Notes under the pieces: generated by a model | Seen by the model: only the letters and a program-made list of their open reading frames with translations | Databases searched by the model: none | What the model was told of the DNA's origin: nothing | Made by a program: the position numbers and the translations under genes | Shown: positions 26,084 to 35,256 of the stretch, in pieces | Layout: every line of letters starts with the position of its first letter | How positions within the stretch are numbered: position 1 is the stretch's first letter | Source of the DNA: an uncultured Allobosea sp. | GTDB taxonomy: Bacteria > Pseudomonadota > Alphaproteobacteria > Rhizobiales > Beijerinckiaceae | NCBI RefSeq assembly: GCF_945957345.1 | Contig: NZ_CAMFKW010000002.1 | Location: 62,001 to 126,000, forward strand | Direction: 5' to 3' | DNA length: 64,000 nucleotides

Positions 26084-27862
26084 CTATATGGCAGCTGCCG
26101 CCTTGAGTTGGCTGCGACGGGCGTGCCGGAGGTGGATGGTCCGGCGGAAGAAATGGTGGCCGATATCGCCGCCGGTGCTGACGATGGTGCATTCGCCGAG
26201 CTTCGCCACGAAGTCCGCCAGCAGTGCGGCGCGCTTCTTTTCGGGAACGGCGCCCAGTGAATCGTTGAGGAAGACCCAGCGGGGCGTGTGAAGGAAGATG
26301 CGTCCGAAGCCGAGGATCTGCTGTTCCTCAAGCGACAATCGCCGGTCCCAGTCGTGGGCGAGCTCAAGGTCCTCCGCAAGGTGGTCGAGGCCCACGGTGC
26401 GCAAGGCGTCGGCATAGTGCTCGTCGGTATAGTCGGACGCGTCCGCCGGATAGGCGAGGGCGGTGCGCAGCGGTCCGCGCGGAAAATAGGGGCGCTCCGG
26501 CAGGAACAGCATATCCGCCCGCGGCGGCAGGCCGATACGGCCGTCGCCCCAGGGCCAGAGTCCGGCCAGGCTCATGAAGAACGTCGTCTTCGAAGCCGCG
26601 CTGTCGCCCTCGATCAGGACGTGCTCACCGGCCTTCAGCTCGATCCAGCTCTCTTCCGGCGCGGCGCATTCGATCGACGATCCCGGCAGATAGGCCTCCA
26701 CGCTTTCAAGGATCAGGGAGCCTGCCGGTGCCTCATAGAAGTCGATCCGATGCTGCTCGCCGTGCAGACGCTCGATCTGCTGCAACTCGTCGCGCAGGGC
26801 CATGATTCGCAGCAGCGTCGCCCGCCAGTCGGCAATCTTCGAGAAATTGTCGACGAACCAGCGCAGCGCATACTGCACCTGGTTGAAGGCGCCGACCGCG
26901 ACCATCAGCGAGCCGAGAGAGAGCTGGCCGCCGAAATAGCCGGGAGCGGCGATGAGGAACGGGGCAGCCATGGCGAGCCAGCCATGGCCCGATGTCACCC
27001 AGGTCAGCGAGACGATACCGTTGGCGAGCTGGCGCGCCAGCGACTGGACCTTGTGAAAGGTCTGGTCGAGATGGACGCGCTCATCGCCTTCGCCCTGGTA
27101 GAGCACGATGGCTTCCGATCGCTCGGCGACCTTGATCAGGGAGGCCCGGAAATCGGCCTCGCGCGCATAGCGCTCGGCGTTCAGCCTGATCAGCGGCCGG
27201 CCGACCCGCCAGGCCAGCCAGGAACCGATGGAGGCGTAGGCGATCGCGCACCAGACCATGTAGCCGGGGATGGTGAAGGCGCCGTGGCCGAAATCGAACA
27301 CGACCTGCTGCGAAAGGATCCAGAGCACCCCGATGAAACTCAGCAGCATCAGAGAGGCCTGCAGAAGCCCGTTGCCGAGGTCGACGGAGAGCTCGGTCAG
27401 GTGACGGGCGTCCTCATGGATGCGCTGATCGGGATTGACGCCGGTCTCGCCGGCGAAGGCCAGCAGATAGGCGCGCTTGGGCTTCAGCCACTCCTCGAGC
27501 AGGTCCCGCGTCAGCCAGCCCCGCAGCCTGACCTTGCCGACCTCGGTGAGCCAGGCCTGGGCGACGACAAGCAGGAGCAGCACGCCGATGAGCGACAGGA
27601 ACACCAGCAGTTGATGGCCGAAGGCCCCGAGATCGTGGTTCTGGAGGGCGTCGTAGAGCGCGCCCTGCCAGTTGTTCAGCCGGATCTGGAACACGGCATT
27701 CGTCGCGATGACGACGACGCTGCCCATCGGCAGGAACAGGAGCGCGGCCCGGCGCGGCGACGTGCTCATCGCCTTGATCAGGATCCAGAGCTGCTGCAGG
27801 ACACCGCTTGCCGGAACGTCCAGCACGGAAACGGCTGCAGGCGGTGCGTGGCGGGCGTCCAT
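26084..27862 (-). CDS. SbmA/BacA-type ABC protein with degenerate ATPase motifs
   Basis: This ~592-residue protein has the same membrane-domain/ATPase layout as the exporter at 13116-14939 (for example ALRWFVDNFSKIADWRATL in the membrane domain). Its nucleotide-binding motifs are all altered: Walker A reads GDSAASKTT (both conserved glycines after the first lost, Lys kept), the signature LSLEEQQ replaces LSGGERQ, Walker B ends FLNDS instead of MDEAT, and the switch His is Gly in VSTGGDIG. The frame is fully open, so this is a conserved degenerate ATPase rather than an obvious pseudogene. The start is ATG 27862; a TTG at 27874 is possible. It follows the GH3 gene by ~34 bases, same strand. Confidence 0.85.
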   Translation of the reverse strand: MDARHAPPAAVSVLDVPASGVLQQLWILIKAMSTSPRRAALLFLPMGSVVVIATNAVFQIRLNNWQGALYDALQNHDLGAFGHQLLVFLSLIGVLLLLVVAQAWLTEVGKVRLRGWLTRDLLEEWLKPKRAYLLAFAGETGVNPDQRIHEDARHLTELSVDLGNGLLQASLMLLSFIGVLWILSQQVVFDFGHGAFTIPGYMVWCAIAYASIGSWLAWRVGRPLIRLNAERYAREADFRASLIKVAERSEAIVLYQGEGDERVHLDQTFHKVQSLARQLANGIVSLTWVTSGHGWLAMAAPFLIAAPGYFGGQLSLGSLMVAVGAFNQVQYALRWFVDNFSKIADWRATLLRIMALRDELQQIERLHGEQHRIDFYEAPAGSLILESVEAYLPGSSIECAAPEESWIELKAGEHVLIEGDSAASKTTFFMSLAGLWPWGDGRIGLPPRADMLFLPERPYFPRGPLRTALAYPADASDYTDEHYADALRTVGLDHLAEDLELAHDWDRRLSLEEQQILGFGRIFLHTPRWVFLNDSLGAVPEKKRAALLADFVAKLGECTIVSTGGDIGHHFFRRTIHLRHARRSQLKAAAAI

Positions 27863-27896
27863 CGCGGGGCTCAAGGCTTGGCCGGGGCGCTGGACA

Positions 27897-30065
27897 TCAG
27901 GCGACGCCAGCGGCGGGGCTCACCTTCAATTCGAGCATCTGCAACTGCGCAGGATCGGCGCCTGGTCCGACGAAGACCTGGAAGGCGCCCGGTTCGAGCA
28001 CCGGTTCGAGATCAGGCCCGAGGAAGCGAAGCTGATCGGTGGAGAGCGGGAAGCGCACCGTCTTCATCTCCCCCGGCGCGAGGGCCAGCTTGGTAAAATC
28101 CACCAGTTCCAGACTAGGCCGCGTGATCGAGGACGCGACGTCGTGAATGAACTGGAACAGGGTGTGCTCGCCGGCCATCGTCCCGGTATTCCTGACGTCG
28201 ATCAGAATCTCGGTCGCCTCGCCAGGCGCCAGCGTCCATTTGGTCGCGCGCGGATTGGTCAGGAGGAAGCCGGTATAGGATAGGCCGTGACCGAAGGCGA
28301 AGCGGGGATCGTTCGGGATATCGAGATACTTGCTGGAAAAATGCTCGTTCTCCAGTCGCGGGCGGCCCGTCGGGCGCTCGGCGAAGAAGATCGGGATCTG
28401 CCCGATATCGGCCGGCCAGGACATCGAGAGCCGGCCGCTCGGGTTATGGGCGCCGCTTAGCACGTCGGCGATGGCGCCGGCTCCCTCCGATCCCGGATGC
28501 CAGACTGCGAGGATCGCCTTGGCGCCGGCCACCAGCCAGTCCGGCAGGATCAGCGGCCGGCCGGAAAACAGCAGGACGACGACCGGCTTGCCGGTGTCGA
28601 GTATCGCCCGCGCCAGTTCCTCCTGTGCTTGGGGAATGCCGGGATGGGCACGGCTGCTGGCCTCGCCCGCCATGTCGACCCGTTCGCCGAGGCAAAGCAC
28701 GATCACATCGCTTGGTTGCGCCGCCTGTCGCGCGGCTTCGAGGCCCCCTGCGATCGGCAGCTCGACCTCGCTTCCGGCCGCGACCGCTATCGCAGCCTCC
28801 GGGAAGGCCTCCTTGCAGCGATCGACCAGCTCGGCGACGCGCTGGGTTGCATCCGGCTCCGAATTTCCGCCGACGATCTGACCGAAGGGACCGATGACCG
28901 CGAGCGATCTCAGGCTCTTCCCGAGCGGCAGCATCCCTTCCGTATTGGTCAGGAGAACGATGGATTTCCGGGCGGCCTCCCGCGCCAGGGCGCGCCGTGC
29001 CGGCTGGGCTGCAACAGCGGCGACGGCTTCCGGCGACCCGCAGCGGCGATAGGGATCGTCGAACAGGCCCAGCCGCAGCTTGAGCAGCAGGACGCGCCGC
29101 ACGGCTTCGTCGACGGTCGCCATGGTGACGAGACCGCGGTCGAGAGCTTCCGGTATCCCGTCGACATAGGCACCCTTGCCCATCATGTCGATGTCGACGC
29201 TTGCGTTCAGCGCAAGCGCTGCGGCTTCGGGCTTGCCGGCGACACCGTGCAGCAGCAGCTCGGCGATGGAGCTCCAGTCGCTGACGATCACGCCGTCGAA
29301 GCCCCAGCGCTCGCGGACCAGGCGCCGCAGGAGCGGCACGTGGATCGACATCGGCGTGCCGTTGAGATCGATGAAGGCCGGCATGAGGCAGGCGACGCCG
29401 GCCTCCACCGCCGCCTGGAACGGCGGCAGGTAGACTTCGTGCAGCAGTCGCTCCGACATGTCGACCGAGGCGTATTCCCGACCGGCGAGGACGGCTCCGT
29501 AACCGGCGAAATGCTTGGCCGTCGCGGCGATCGCCGTCGGTCCGGCGAGATCGGCCATCTGGTAGCCGCGCACCTTGGCCCGGGCGACCCGCTGGCCGAC
29601 GAGGGGGTCTTCGCCCGGTCCTTCCAGCGTGCGGCCCCAGCGCGGATCCCGCGCGATATCGATCATGGGCGCGAAGGTGAGGTCGATGCCCTCGACGGCG
29701 CATTCTTCAGCGGCCACGCGTGCCGTCGCCTCCCACAACGCCGGGTCGAAGGCCGACGATTCCCCCAGCGGGATCGGGAACATCGTCCTCAGCCCGTAGA
29801 GGACGTCGAGGGAGAAGAAGAGCGGGATCCCGAGGCGCGAGCCCTCGACCGCGTGCCGTTGCGCATCCCGGATGCGCTCAGGCCCGACGAGGTTGAGGAG
29901 GCTGCCGACCTCGCCGTTCTGGATGGCGGCGGAGGTGACGGGCGCGGAGGTCGGGCCGGTCTGGACCAGTTCGCCGCTCAGCATCGTGAGCTGTCCGACC
30001 TTCTCCTTCAGCGTCATGGTGCCGATGAGCTTGTCGATTCCCTGACGGTCCCAAGGCGCTTTCAT
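27897..30065 (-). CDS. Glycoside hydrolase family 3 beta-glucosidase
   Basis: This 722-residue enzyme releases beta-linked glucose or related sugars from oligosaccharides. It has the three GH3 domains: an N-terminal barrel with the nucleophile Asp in GFDGVIVSDWSS and the conserved ATAKHFAGYGAV, an alpha/beta sandwich, and a C-terminal fibronectin-III-like domain. BglX-type features include FAPMIDIARDPRWGRTLEGP and FGHGLSYT. No signal peptide is seen, unlike periplasmic BglX, so it may act in the cytoplasm. A GGAGGG ribosome site favours ATG 30065 over the GTG at 30089. It is followed by the degenerate ABC gene in the same direction. Confidence 0.93.
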   Translation of the reverse strand: MKAPWDRQGIDKLIGTMTLKEKVGQLTMLSGELVQTGPTSAPVTSAAIQNGEVGSLLNLVGPERIRDAQRHAVEGSRLGIPLFFSLDVLYGLRTMFPIPLGESSAFDPALWEATARVAAEECAVEGIDLTFAPMIDIARDPRWGRTLEGPGEDPLVGQRVARAKVRGYQMADLAGPTAIAATAKHFAGYGAVLAGREYASVDMSERLLHEVYLPPFQAAVEAGVACLMPAFIDLNGTPMSIHVPLLRRLVRERWGFDGVIVSDWSSIAELLLHGVAGKPEAAALALNASVDIDMMGKGAYVDGIPEALDRGLVTMATVDEAVRRVLLLKLRLGLFDDPYRRCGSPEAVAAVAAQPARRALAREAARKSIVLLTNTEGMLPLGKSLRSLAVIGPFGQIVGGNSEPDATQRVAELVDRCKEAFPEAAIAVAAGSEVELPIAGGLEAARQAAQPSDVIVLCLGERVDMAGEASSRAHPGIPQAQEELARAILDTGKPVVVLLFSGRPLILPDWLVAGAKAILAVWHPGSEGAGAIADVLSGAHNPSGRLSMSWPADIGQIPIFFAERPTGRPRLENEHFSSKYLDIPNDPRFAFGHGLSYTGFLLTNPRATKWTLAPGEATEILIDVRNTGTMAGEHTLFQFIHDVASSITRPSLELVDFTKLALAPGEMKTVRFPLSTDQLRFLGPDLEPVLEPGAFQVFVGPGADPAQLQMLELKVSPAAGVA

Positions 30066-30328
30066 CACCGGTCCCTCCGAAGCAGGCACATCTCGAAGCC
30101 ACCCATCAAAACAAATCGAGCGGGAGGCCGCTAGGGGCCGTATTCCATTGAACGATCACACAATTGAGGTGAGATCGAAGATTTCATCCGCGCGATCAAA
30201 ATCATCTCTGGCCAAGGCTCCCACGTCAGCGCCGGAAAGCCTCGAAGGGGGCAGGGCAGGAACGGTCCGGCCATCATCGACCGCGGACGCTGCGCTCCCG
30301 AAGCGCTGCCCTGACCATGGTTGAGTGC

Positions 30329-32230
30329 CTATCGTGTGCCGATATTCGTCCATCGCGGGCTCTTCCCCGGCTCGGAAGCCGGGATGCCGCCATCATCGGG
30401 CGCAAGGTCGAGCTTTCCCGCGGCTCGGAGCAGGCTTGCGCCAATCAGTGCGGCGATGATCGAGGCCGTGAAGACCGCGACCTTGCCGGCTGCGAAATCC
30501 CCCGGGTCGGCGAGAGCCTGGCCGGCGATGAAGAGCGACATGGTGAAGCCGATGCCGGCAAGCGCGCTTGCGCCGGCAAGTTGAGGCCAGGAATACTCCT
30601 CGGGCTTGACGGCGATGCCCAGCCGTACCGCCAGCGCGGTGGCGCCCAGCATCCCCAGCGGCTTGCCGAGGACGAGTCCGGCCATGATCGCCAGCGCCAG
30701 CATGCCGCGCCCGTCGAGCACATGCGGCGAGAGGGAGACGCCGGCGTTGGCGAGGGCGAAGAGCGGCAGGACGAGATAGCTCGACCGCGCGCCGGCATGC
30801 CTCAGCAGCCGATCCGCGGGGGATTCCAACCGGTCATGGATCGCGTCGAGCGCGCGCAGTGCCGGGGCGGAGGGGCCGTGGCGCAGCACCTCGCCGCCAT
30901 GGGCGGCCTCCGCTTGCATGATCGAGCTGGCCTGCGCCGTGAGCGCGGCGAGATTGGCCGGCGGACGTGTCGGGATGAACAGGGCGAGCACGACGCCGGC
31001 CAGCGTCGCATGCAGCCCGCTGGCGAAGATGCAGCCCCAGAGCGCGATGCCGAGCAGCGCATAGGGTACGACGCGATAGATATGGGCGCGGTTGAGCGCC
31101 GCGAGCCCGGCGGTGAGGACGAGTGCGGCCGCCAGATAGCCCGGATGCAATTCGCCCGAATAGAACAGCGCGACCACGACGATCGAGCCGATATCGTCGA
31201 CGATCGCGGCGGCTGTCAGGAAGATGCGCAGTTCGATCGGAACCCGCTGGCCCAGCATTACGATGATCGCGATGGCGAAGGCCGTATCGGTCGCCATCGG
31301 GATGCCCCAGCCATGCGCCCACGGGCCGCTGGGCAGGATCAGAGCATAGAAGGCCGCCGGCATCACCATGCCGCCGACCGCGCCGGCGATCGGCAAGGCG
31401 GCGGAGCGACGTCCGGCGAGATGGCCGACGGTGAATTCGCGCTTGATCTCCAGCCCCACGACAAGGAAGAAGATCGTCAGCAGGCCGTCATTTACCCAAT
31501 GTTGAAGTGACATCCCGAGACGGGCTTCGCCCAGTGATAGCGCCAGCTCGCGATGCCAGAACGTCTCGAAGGCAGGCCCCAGCGGCGAATTCGTCAGGGC
31601 GACGGCCAGGATCGTCGCCAGCAGCAGCAGGATGCCGGCCGAGGGGCTCCAGCTTGCGAAATCGAGTGCGGCGGAGCGAAAACGATGACCCAGCGTCCCC
31701 AGCATTGCGTCGAGCAGAGAGCTCTCGTCCCAGGGGCCGTCATAGCGCCGCTCATTGATGAAGAAGGTCGGCGTGAAGCGCACGCCGCTCGCATGGGAGC
31801 TGACGATATCCGCTTCGACGCGCGCGGCAGCGCGCTGGATGTCCTGGGCATCGCGTTCCGGATCGTCCCTGCTGAGGCCGAGATCCTCTGCGACCGCCAC
31901 GAGATCGTCTTCGGTGAGCTCCTGCGAGCGCGTCATCAGCTTGACGTGGGCATTCCAGAATTGCTCGGCCGTCGAGGCTCGCTCGACGAGCTCAGCGGCG
32001 CGCAGCGCCAGGTTGCTGCCGGTCAAAGGGCGATGGCGGAAGACATAGAGCAGCCTCTCGCCAAGCGCGTCGCGGATCTCGGCGATGCGCTCATTGGCTG
32101 CGCGGCAATAGGGGCAGGCATAGCTGCCATATTCGACGAGGGTGACCTGCGTACGGTCGGGGCCGAGAATGTGATCGGCATCCCTGTCGACTGGACGATC
32201 GAGGCGGTTAGTGATGGCAGCCTGCGACAT
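30329..32230 (-). CDS. nhaA: Fusion of DsbA-like thioredoxin domain with Na+/H+ antiporter NhaA
   Basis: This 633-residue protein fuses a DsbA/thioredoxin-fold domain (residues ~15-175, active-site CPYC at 39-42, and cis-Pro region RFTPTFFINE) to a complete NhaA antiporter of ~11-12 helices. NhaA hallmarks are the paired Asp in AAAIVDDIGSIVVVALFYS and TDTAFAIAIIVMLG. NhaA exchanges Na+ for two H+ and is pH-gated. The same fusion occurs in other bacteria. No signal peptide precedes the redox domain, so it probably faces the cytoplasm. ATG 32230 was chosen; the open frame extends to 32485 but with no family character. Confidence 0.92.
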   Translation of the reverse strand: MSQAAITNRLDRPVDRDADHILGPDRTQVTLVEYGSYACPYCRAANERIAEIRDALGERLLYVFRHRPLTGSNLALRAAELVERASTAEQFWNAHVKLMTRSQELTEDDLVAVAEDLGLSRDDPERDAQDIQRAAARVEADIVSSHASGVRFTPTFFINERRYDGPWDESSLLDAMLGTLGHRFRSAALDFASWSPSAGILLLLATILAVALTNSPLGPAFETFWHRELALSLGEARLGMSLQHWVNDGLLTIFFLVVGLEIKREFTVGHLAGRRSAALPIAGAVGGMVMPAAFYALILPSGPWAHGWGIPMATDTAFAIAIIVMLGQRVPIELRIFLTAAAIVDDIGSIVVVALFYSGELHPGYLAAALVLTAGLAALNRAHIYRVVPYALLGIALWGCIFASGLHATLAGVVLALFIPTRPPANLAALTAQASSIMQAEAAHGGEVLRHGPSAPALRALDAIHDRLESPADRLLRHAGARSSYLVLPLFALANAGVSLSPHVLDGRGMLALAIMAGLVLGKPLGMLGATALAVRLGIAVKPEEYSWPQLAGASALAGIGFTMSLFIAGQALADPGDFAAGKVAVFTASIIAALIGASLLRAAGKLDLAPDDGGIPASEPGKSPRWTNIGTR

Positions 32231-32526
32231 CTCCCTGACCCGTGCTCCTTCCGGCGACCCCTTGAACCTAATGCGGCATTGGGCGCGGCGTAAGCTCCGG
32301 CGCAGAGCGAGTGGCCTCCGGCTCGAAGCGGCTAGTTTCACCGCCGTTGGGCGTCCGGTTCGCCGCGAGCGACCTTCGTGCGGCCATCGCCCATGGCGCG
32401 CCTCAGGAGGCTGCCGCCGCGGCCTGATCGCGCCGGTTTGTTGCGACGTCAGCGATTTACTGCCAAGCCGTTCCTGTCCCTGCACGCAGGGTATGTGACG
32501 GTAGCTTCGACGGGACGGGCTGGGTG
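32231..32526. other. 296-base divergent intergenic region
   Basis: It lies between the nhaA fusion and the phzF-like gene, which are transcribed away from each other. It must contain both promoters. I see no conserved gene, clear operator palindrome or repeat. Confidence 0.5.
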
Positions 32527-33408
32527 ATGGCGCAGGACGGGATCAGGCTGGTCAATGTGTTCACGCATCAGGGGCAGGGCGGCAATCCTTGCCCGATCGT
32601 GATCGATGCAGCCGCGCTGCAGGATGAGGATATGCGGGCGATCGCGGCCCGCTATGGCCATGAATCCGGATTCGTAAGGCCGCCCTCCGGCACCGACGCC
32701 GACTTCACCTTCCGCTTCTGGGTGCCGCGCCACGAGATGGAGATGTGCGGCCATGCCACGATCGGCGCGCTCTGGTGCCTGGCGACGGCCGGCCGCCTCG
32801 ATGCCGAGCAGATGCGGATCGAGACGCGCAGCGGCCCCGTCACCGGCTATGTCGAGAACCGCTCGTCCGAGAACCCGTCGGTCGAGATCAGCCAGCCGGT
32901 CGGGAAGGTCGTCGATCTGACCCGCGCGCAGGAGGACGACGTGCTCGCGACCCTCCGGATCTCGCGGGACGATCTGCTCGACCTGCCGATCCAGAATGCG
33001 GTGACCTCCCGCGTCAAGACGCTGATCCCGATGAAGAGCGTCGCGCATCTGCAGGCGCTCACGACCGACATGGCCCTCACCGAGAAATGCTGCGATCGCA
33101 TCGCCTCGACCGGGCTCTACCCCTACGCTGTCGCCGATCGGGCCGAGCGGCGCTTCGAGGCACGGCAGTTCCCCAAATCCTCAGGCTATCCCGAAGATGC
33201 CGCGACCGGCATCGCAGCAGCAGCACTGGCCTTCGGCCTGCTCAAGAACGACCTCGTCCCCCGTGACAGTGGCCGCATCACCATCCTGCAGGGCCGGGCG
33301 ATGAACGCGCTCTCCGAAATCCGGGTCAGGATCGGCTTCGCCGACGGCCGGCCCGTCGGCTGTCTCCTCGGCGGCGAGGTCATGCCGGCGGACGACCACG
33401 CGGCCTAA
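32527..33408 (+). CDS. PhzF-family isomerase
   Basis: This 293-residue protein has the diaminopimelate-epimerase-like two-domain fold of PhzF. The family motifs are visible: GNPCPIVID near the start, the catalytic Glu in YGHESGFV, FWVPRHEMEMCGHATIGALW, and the second-domain SGYPEDAATGIAAAALA. PhzF itself acts in phenazine synthesis, but most homologues outside phenazine operons have no assigned substrate, and no other phenazine gene is here. ATG 32527 directly follows an alternative GTG at 32524. Confidence 0.9.
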   Translation: MAQDGIRLVNVFTHQGQGGNPCPIVIDAAALQDEDMRAIAARYGHESGFVRPPSGTDADFTFRFWVPRHEMEMCGHATIGALWCLATAGRLDAEQMRIETRSGPVTGYVENRSSENPSVEISQPVGKVVDLTRAQEDDVLATLRISRDDLLDLPIQNAVTSRVKTLIPMKSVAHLQALTTDMALTEKCCDRIASTGLYPYAVADRAERRFEARQFPKSSGYPEDAATGIAAAALAFGLLKNDLVPRDSGRITILQGRAMNALSEIRVRIGFADGRPVGCLLGGEVMPADDHAA

Positions 33409-33453
33409 GCGCGATCTCCAGATTATTGCCGGCAGGGGCGCCAGTGCCCCTCC

Positions 33454-33500
33454 TTGACACGCGCGTTCGCAACTACTTACACTTAACTCAATGGTTAAGT
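33454..33500 (+). promoter_or_regulatory. Promoter and inverted-repeat operator of the arsR-type gene
   Basis: A perfect -35 TTGACA (33454-33459) is followed after 17 bases by TTACAC as a weak -10. The inverted repeat acttaac (33481-33487) / gttaagt (33494-33500), with 6 bases between, covers the start of transcription and the ATG itself. This is the usual size and position for autorepression by an ArsR-family dimer. Confidence 0.68.
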
Positions 33501-33835
33501 TTCAGGATGCGCAGCTCGACCGGACGTTCTCCGCGCTGGCGGACCCGACGCGGAGGGCCTTGCTGGCACGTCTGGAGCGGGAGGACGGGCTCTCGGTCAG
33601 CGAGCTGGCGAAGCCGTTTCCAGTCTCGCTCCCGGCCATCATGAAGCATCTCGACGTCCTCACGGATGCCGGTTTGCTGACGCGGACCAAGGCGGGGCGC
33701 ACCGTGTCCTGCCACCTGAATGCGGAGCCGATGGAGGAGGCGATGGGCTGGCTGGCGCGCTATCAGCGGTTCTGGACCGAGAGGCTCGATGCGCTGGAGG
33801 CGCTGCTGGAAGCGCGGCGCAAGGGCCAGGACTAA
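33491..33835 (+). CDS. ArsR-family winged-helix regulator
   Basis: This 114-residue regulator has the ArsR fold (FSALADPTRRALLARL, then recognition helix VSLPAIMKHLDVLTDAGLL). It lacks the cysteine pairs of metal-sensing members and belongs to the group that accompanies SRPBCC (AHSA1) genes. The gene following it, 55 bases away, is exactly such a protein. An inverted repeat over its own start codon indicates autorepression. It probably controls the rightward run of genes up to the GNAT gene ending at 37409. Confidence 0.93.
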   Translation: MVKFQDAQLDRTFSALADPTRRALLARLEREDGLSVSELAKPFPVSLPAIMKHLDVLTDAGLLTRTKAGRTVSCHLNAEPMEEAMGWLARYQRFWTERLDALEALLEARRKGQD

Positions 33836-33890
33836 CAGTCCGAGTACTGACGGGCCAAGAGTCTCAAGGGCGGGAGAGGGAAGAGGGCGC

Positions 33891-34325
33891 ATGCATCAAC
33901 CGGTGACACCCAGCCTCACGATGAAGCGCCGCCTCAATGCCTCGCCGGCCGAGGTCTACGAAGCCTGGACCAACCCGGACCTGCTCGTGCGCTGGTTCGG
34001 CCCGGAGAATGTCGTGGCGCAGGAGGCGGAGATCGATCCGCGCGTCGACGGCGCTTATCGCGTCGTGATGATCGAGAACACCGGCGAGCGCCACGAGGTT
34101 CTCGGCCGCTATCTGGAGGTCGTCGAGAACGAGCGCCTCGTCTTTAGCTGGTCCTGGATCACGACGCCGGAGCGCGTTTCGCGTGTCACCGTGACGCTCA
34201 AGCCGGATGGCGACGGCACGATCCTGACGCTGTTGCATGAGAAGCTCGCCGACGATGCCGCCGTCCGCGGCCATACCCATGGCTGGACGGGAACCATGGT
34301 CAAGCTCGAGGCCTATTTCGCCTGA
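33891..34325 (+). CDS. SRPBCC/AHSA1-family protein
   Basis: This 144-residue protein has the START-like ligand cavity fold: LNASPAEVYEAWTNPDLLVRW at the start, the central WFGPENVVAQEAEIDPRVDG, and the C-terminal HTHGWTGTMVKLEAYFA. Members bind hydrophobic ligands or act as Hsp90-activator-like domains; the partner is unknown. It is paired with the ArsR gene upstream, the common arrangement. The ATG at 33891 follows a purine-rich GAGAGGGAAGAGG site. Confidence 0.92.
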   Translation: MHQPVTPSLTMKRRLNASPAEVYEAWTNPDLLVRWFGPENVVAQEAEIDPRVDGAYRVVMIENTGERHEVLGRYLEVVENERLVFSWSWITTPERVSRVTVTLKPDGDGTILTLLHEKLADDAAVRGHTHGWTGTMVKLEAYFA

Positions 34326-34409
34326 GCGATGGCGTGCCGCGGCGCGATGCCGGAGCACGCCGAAGCAGCCGCCGGCATCGCGCCGGCGGACATTGGAGGA
34401 GAGGAGACG

Positions 34410-35162
34410 ATGGAACACAGGATCGTATCCCGTGAGGAATGGCTTGCCGCGCGCAAGATCCACCTCGCCAACGAGAAGGAGCTGACCCGCCGGCGCGACG
34501 CGCTCTCGGCCGAGCGGCGCGCGCTGCCCTGGGTCAGGGTCGAGAAAAGCTACACCTTCGAAGGCTGGGACGGCGGGCTCGCGTTGGGCGATCTCTTCGC
34601 CGGCAACAGCCAGCTGATCATCTACCACTTCATGTTCGGGCCGGGCGCTCGTGAGGGCTGCCCGAGCTGCTCCTTCCTCGCCGATCATTTCGACGGCGCC
34701 AACCGGCACCTCAGGCATCACGATGTCAGCCTCGTCGTGGTCTCGCGCGCTCCTTACGCCGAGTTCCAGGACTTCCGGCACCGGATGGGCTGGGATTTCC
34801 CCTGGGTGTCCTCGGCGAACAGCGACTTCAACTACGACTTCCACGTGTCGCCGAGCCCCGAGGAGAAGGCGGCCGGCCGCTACGAATACAATTACGCGAT
34901 GCATGACGGGCAGGGCGGCGAGATGCCGGGCTTCAGCGTCTTCTATCGCAACGAGGCGGGCGAGATCTTCCACACCTACTCGACTTATGCCCGCGGCGGT
35001 GACCTTCTGATCGGAACCCATAACTTCCTCGACATGACCCCGAAGGGGCGCAACGAGGTCGGGACCATGGATTGGGTTCGCCATCACGATCGCTACCCCG
35101 CCAAACCGCTGGGCGCGGCAAGCTTCCAGCCGGAGCTTGCGGTGAGCTCCTGCTGCGATTGA
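34410..35162 (+). CDS. DUF899 thioredoxin-like protein
   Basis: This 250-residue protein has the DUF899 pattern: IVSREEWLAARKIHLANEKE, then YHFMFGPGAREGCPSCSFLA with a CxxC, and the C-terminal TYARGGDLLIGTHNFLDMTP. The fold is thioredoxin/AhpC-like, but the activity is not established. It ends in SSCCD, adding a vicinal Cys pair. GGAGGAGAGGAG precedes the ATG at 34410, which settles the start. DUF899 genes commonly sit near ArsR/SRPBCC genes, as here. Confidence 0.9.
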   Translation: MEHRIVSREEWLAARKIHLANEKELTRRRDALSAERRALPWVRVEKSYTFEGWDGGLALGDLFAGNSQLIIYHFMFGPGAREGCPSCSFLADHFDGANRHLRHHDVSLVVVSRAPYAEFQDFRHRMGWDFPWVSSANSDFNYDFHVSPSPEEKAAGRYEYNYAMHDGQGGEMPGFSVFYRNEAGEIFHTYSTYARGGDLLIGTHNFLDMTPKGRNEVGTMDWVRHHDRYPAKPLGAASFQPELAVSSCCD

Positions 35163-35256
35163 GAGCGGTTTCAGGGATCCAAGGCCGTTCCATAAAGTTG
35201 ATATCAACATTTAACGGTGCGAGCGCCGTCGGCGGTCGCAGGTAAGGAGAGATGCA

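Noticed and set aside
26288..28096. Long plus-strand open frame (about 600 codons) opposite the degenerate ABC gene
   Set aside because: It is the GC-rich antisense shadow of a clear ABC protein and has no domain character of its own. The same applies to plus 13206-14960, plus 62376-63839 and minus 59446-61284.
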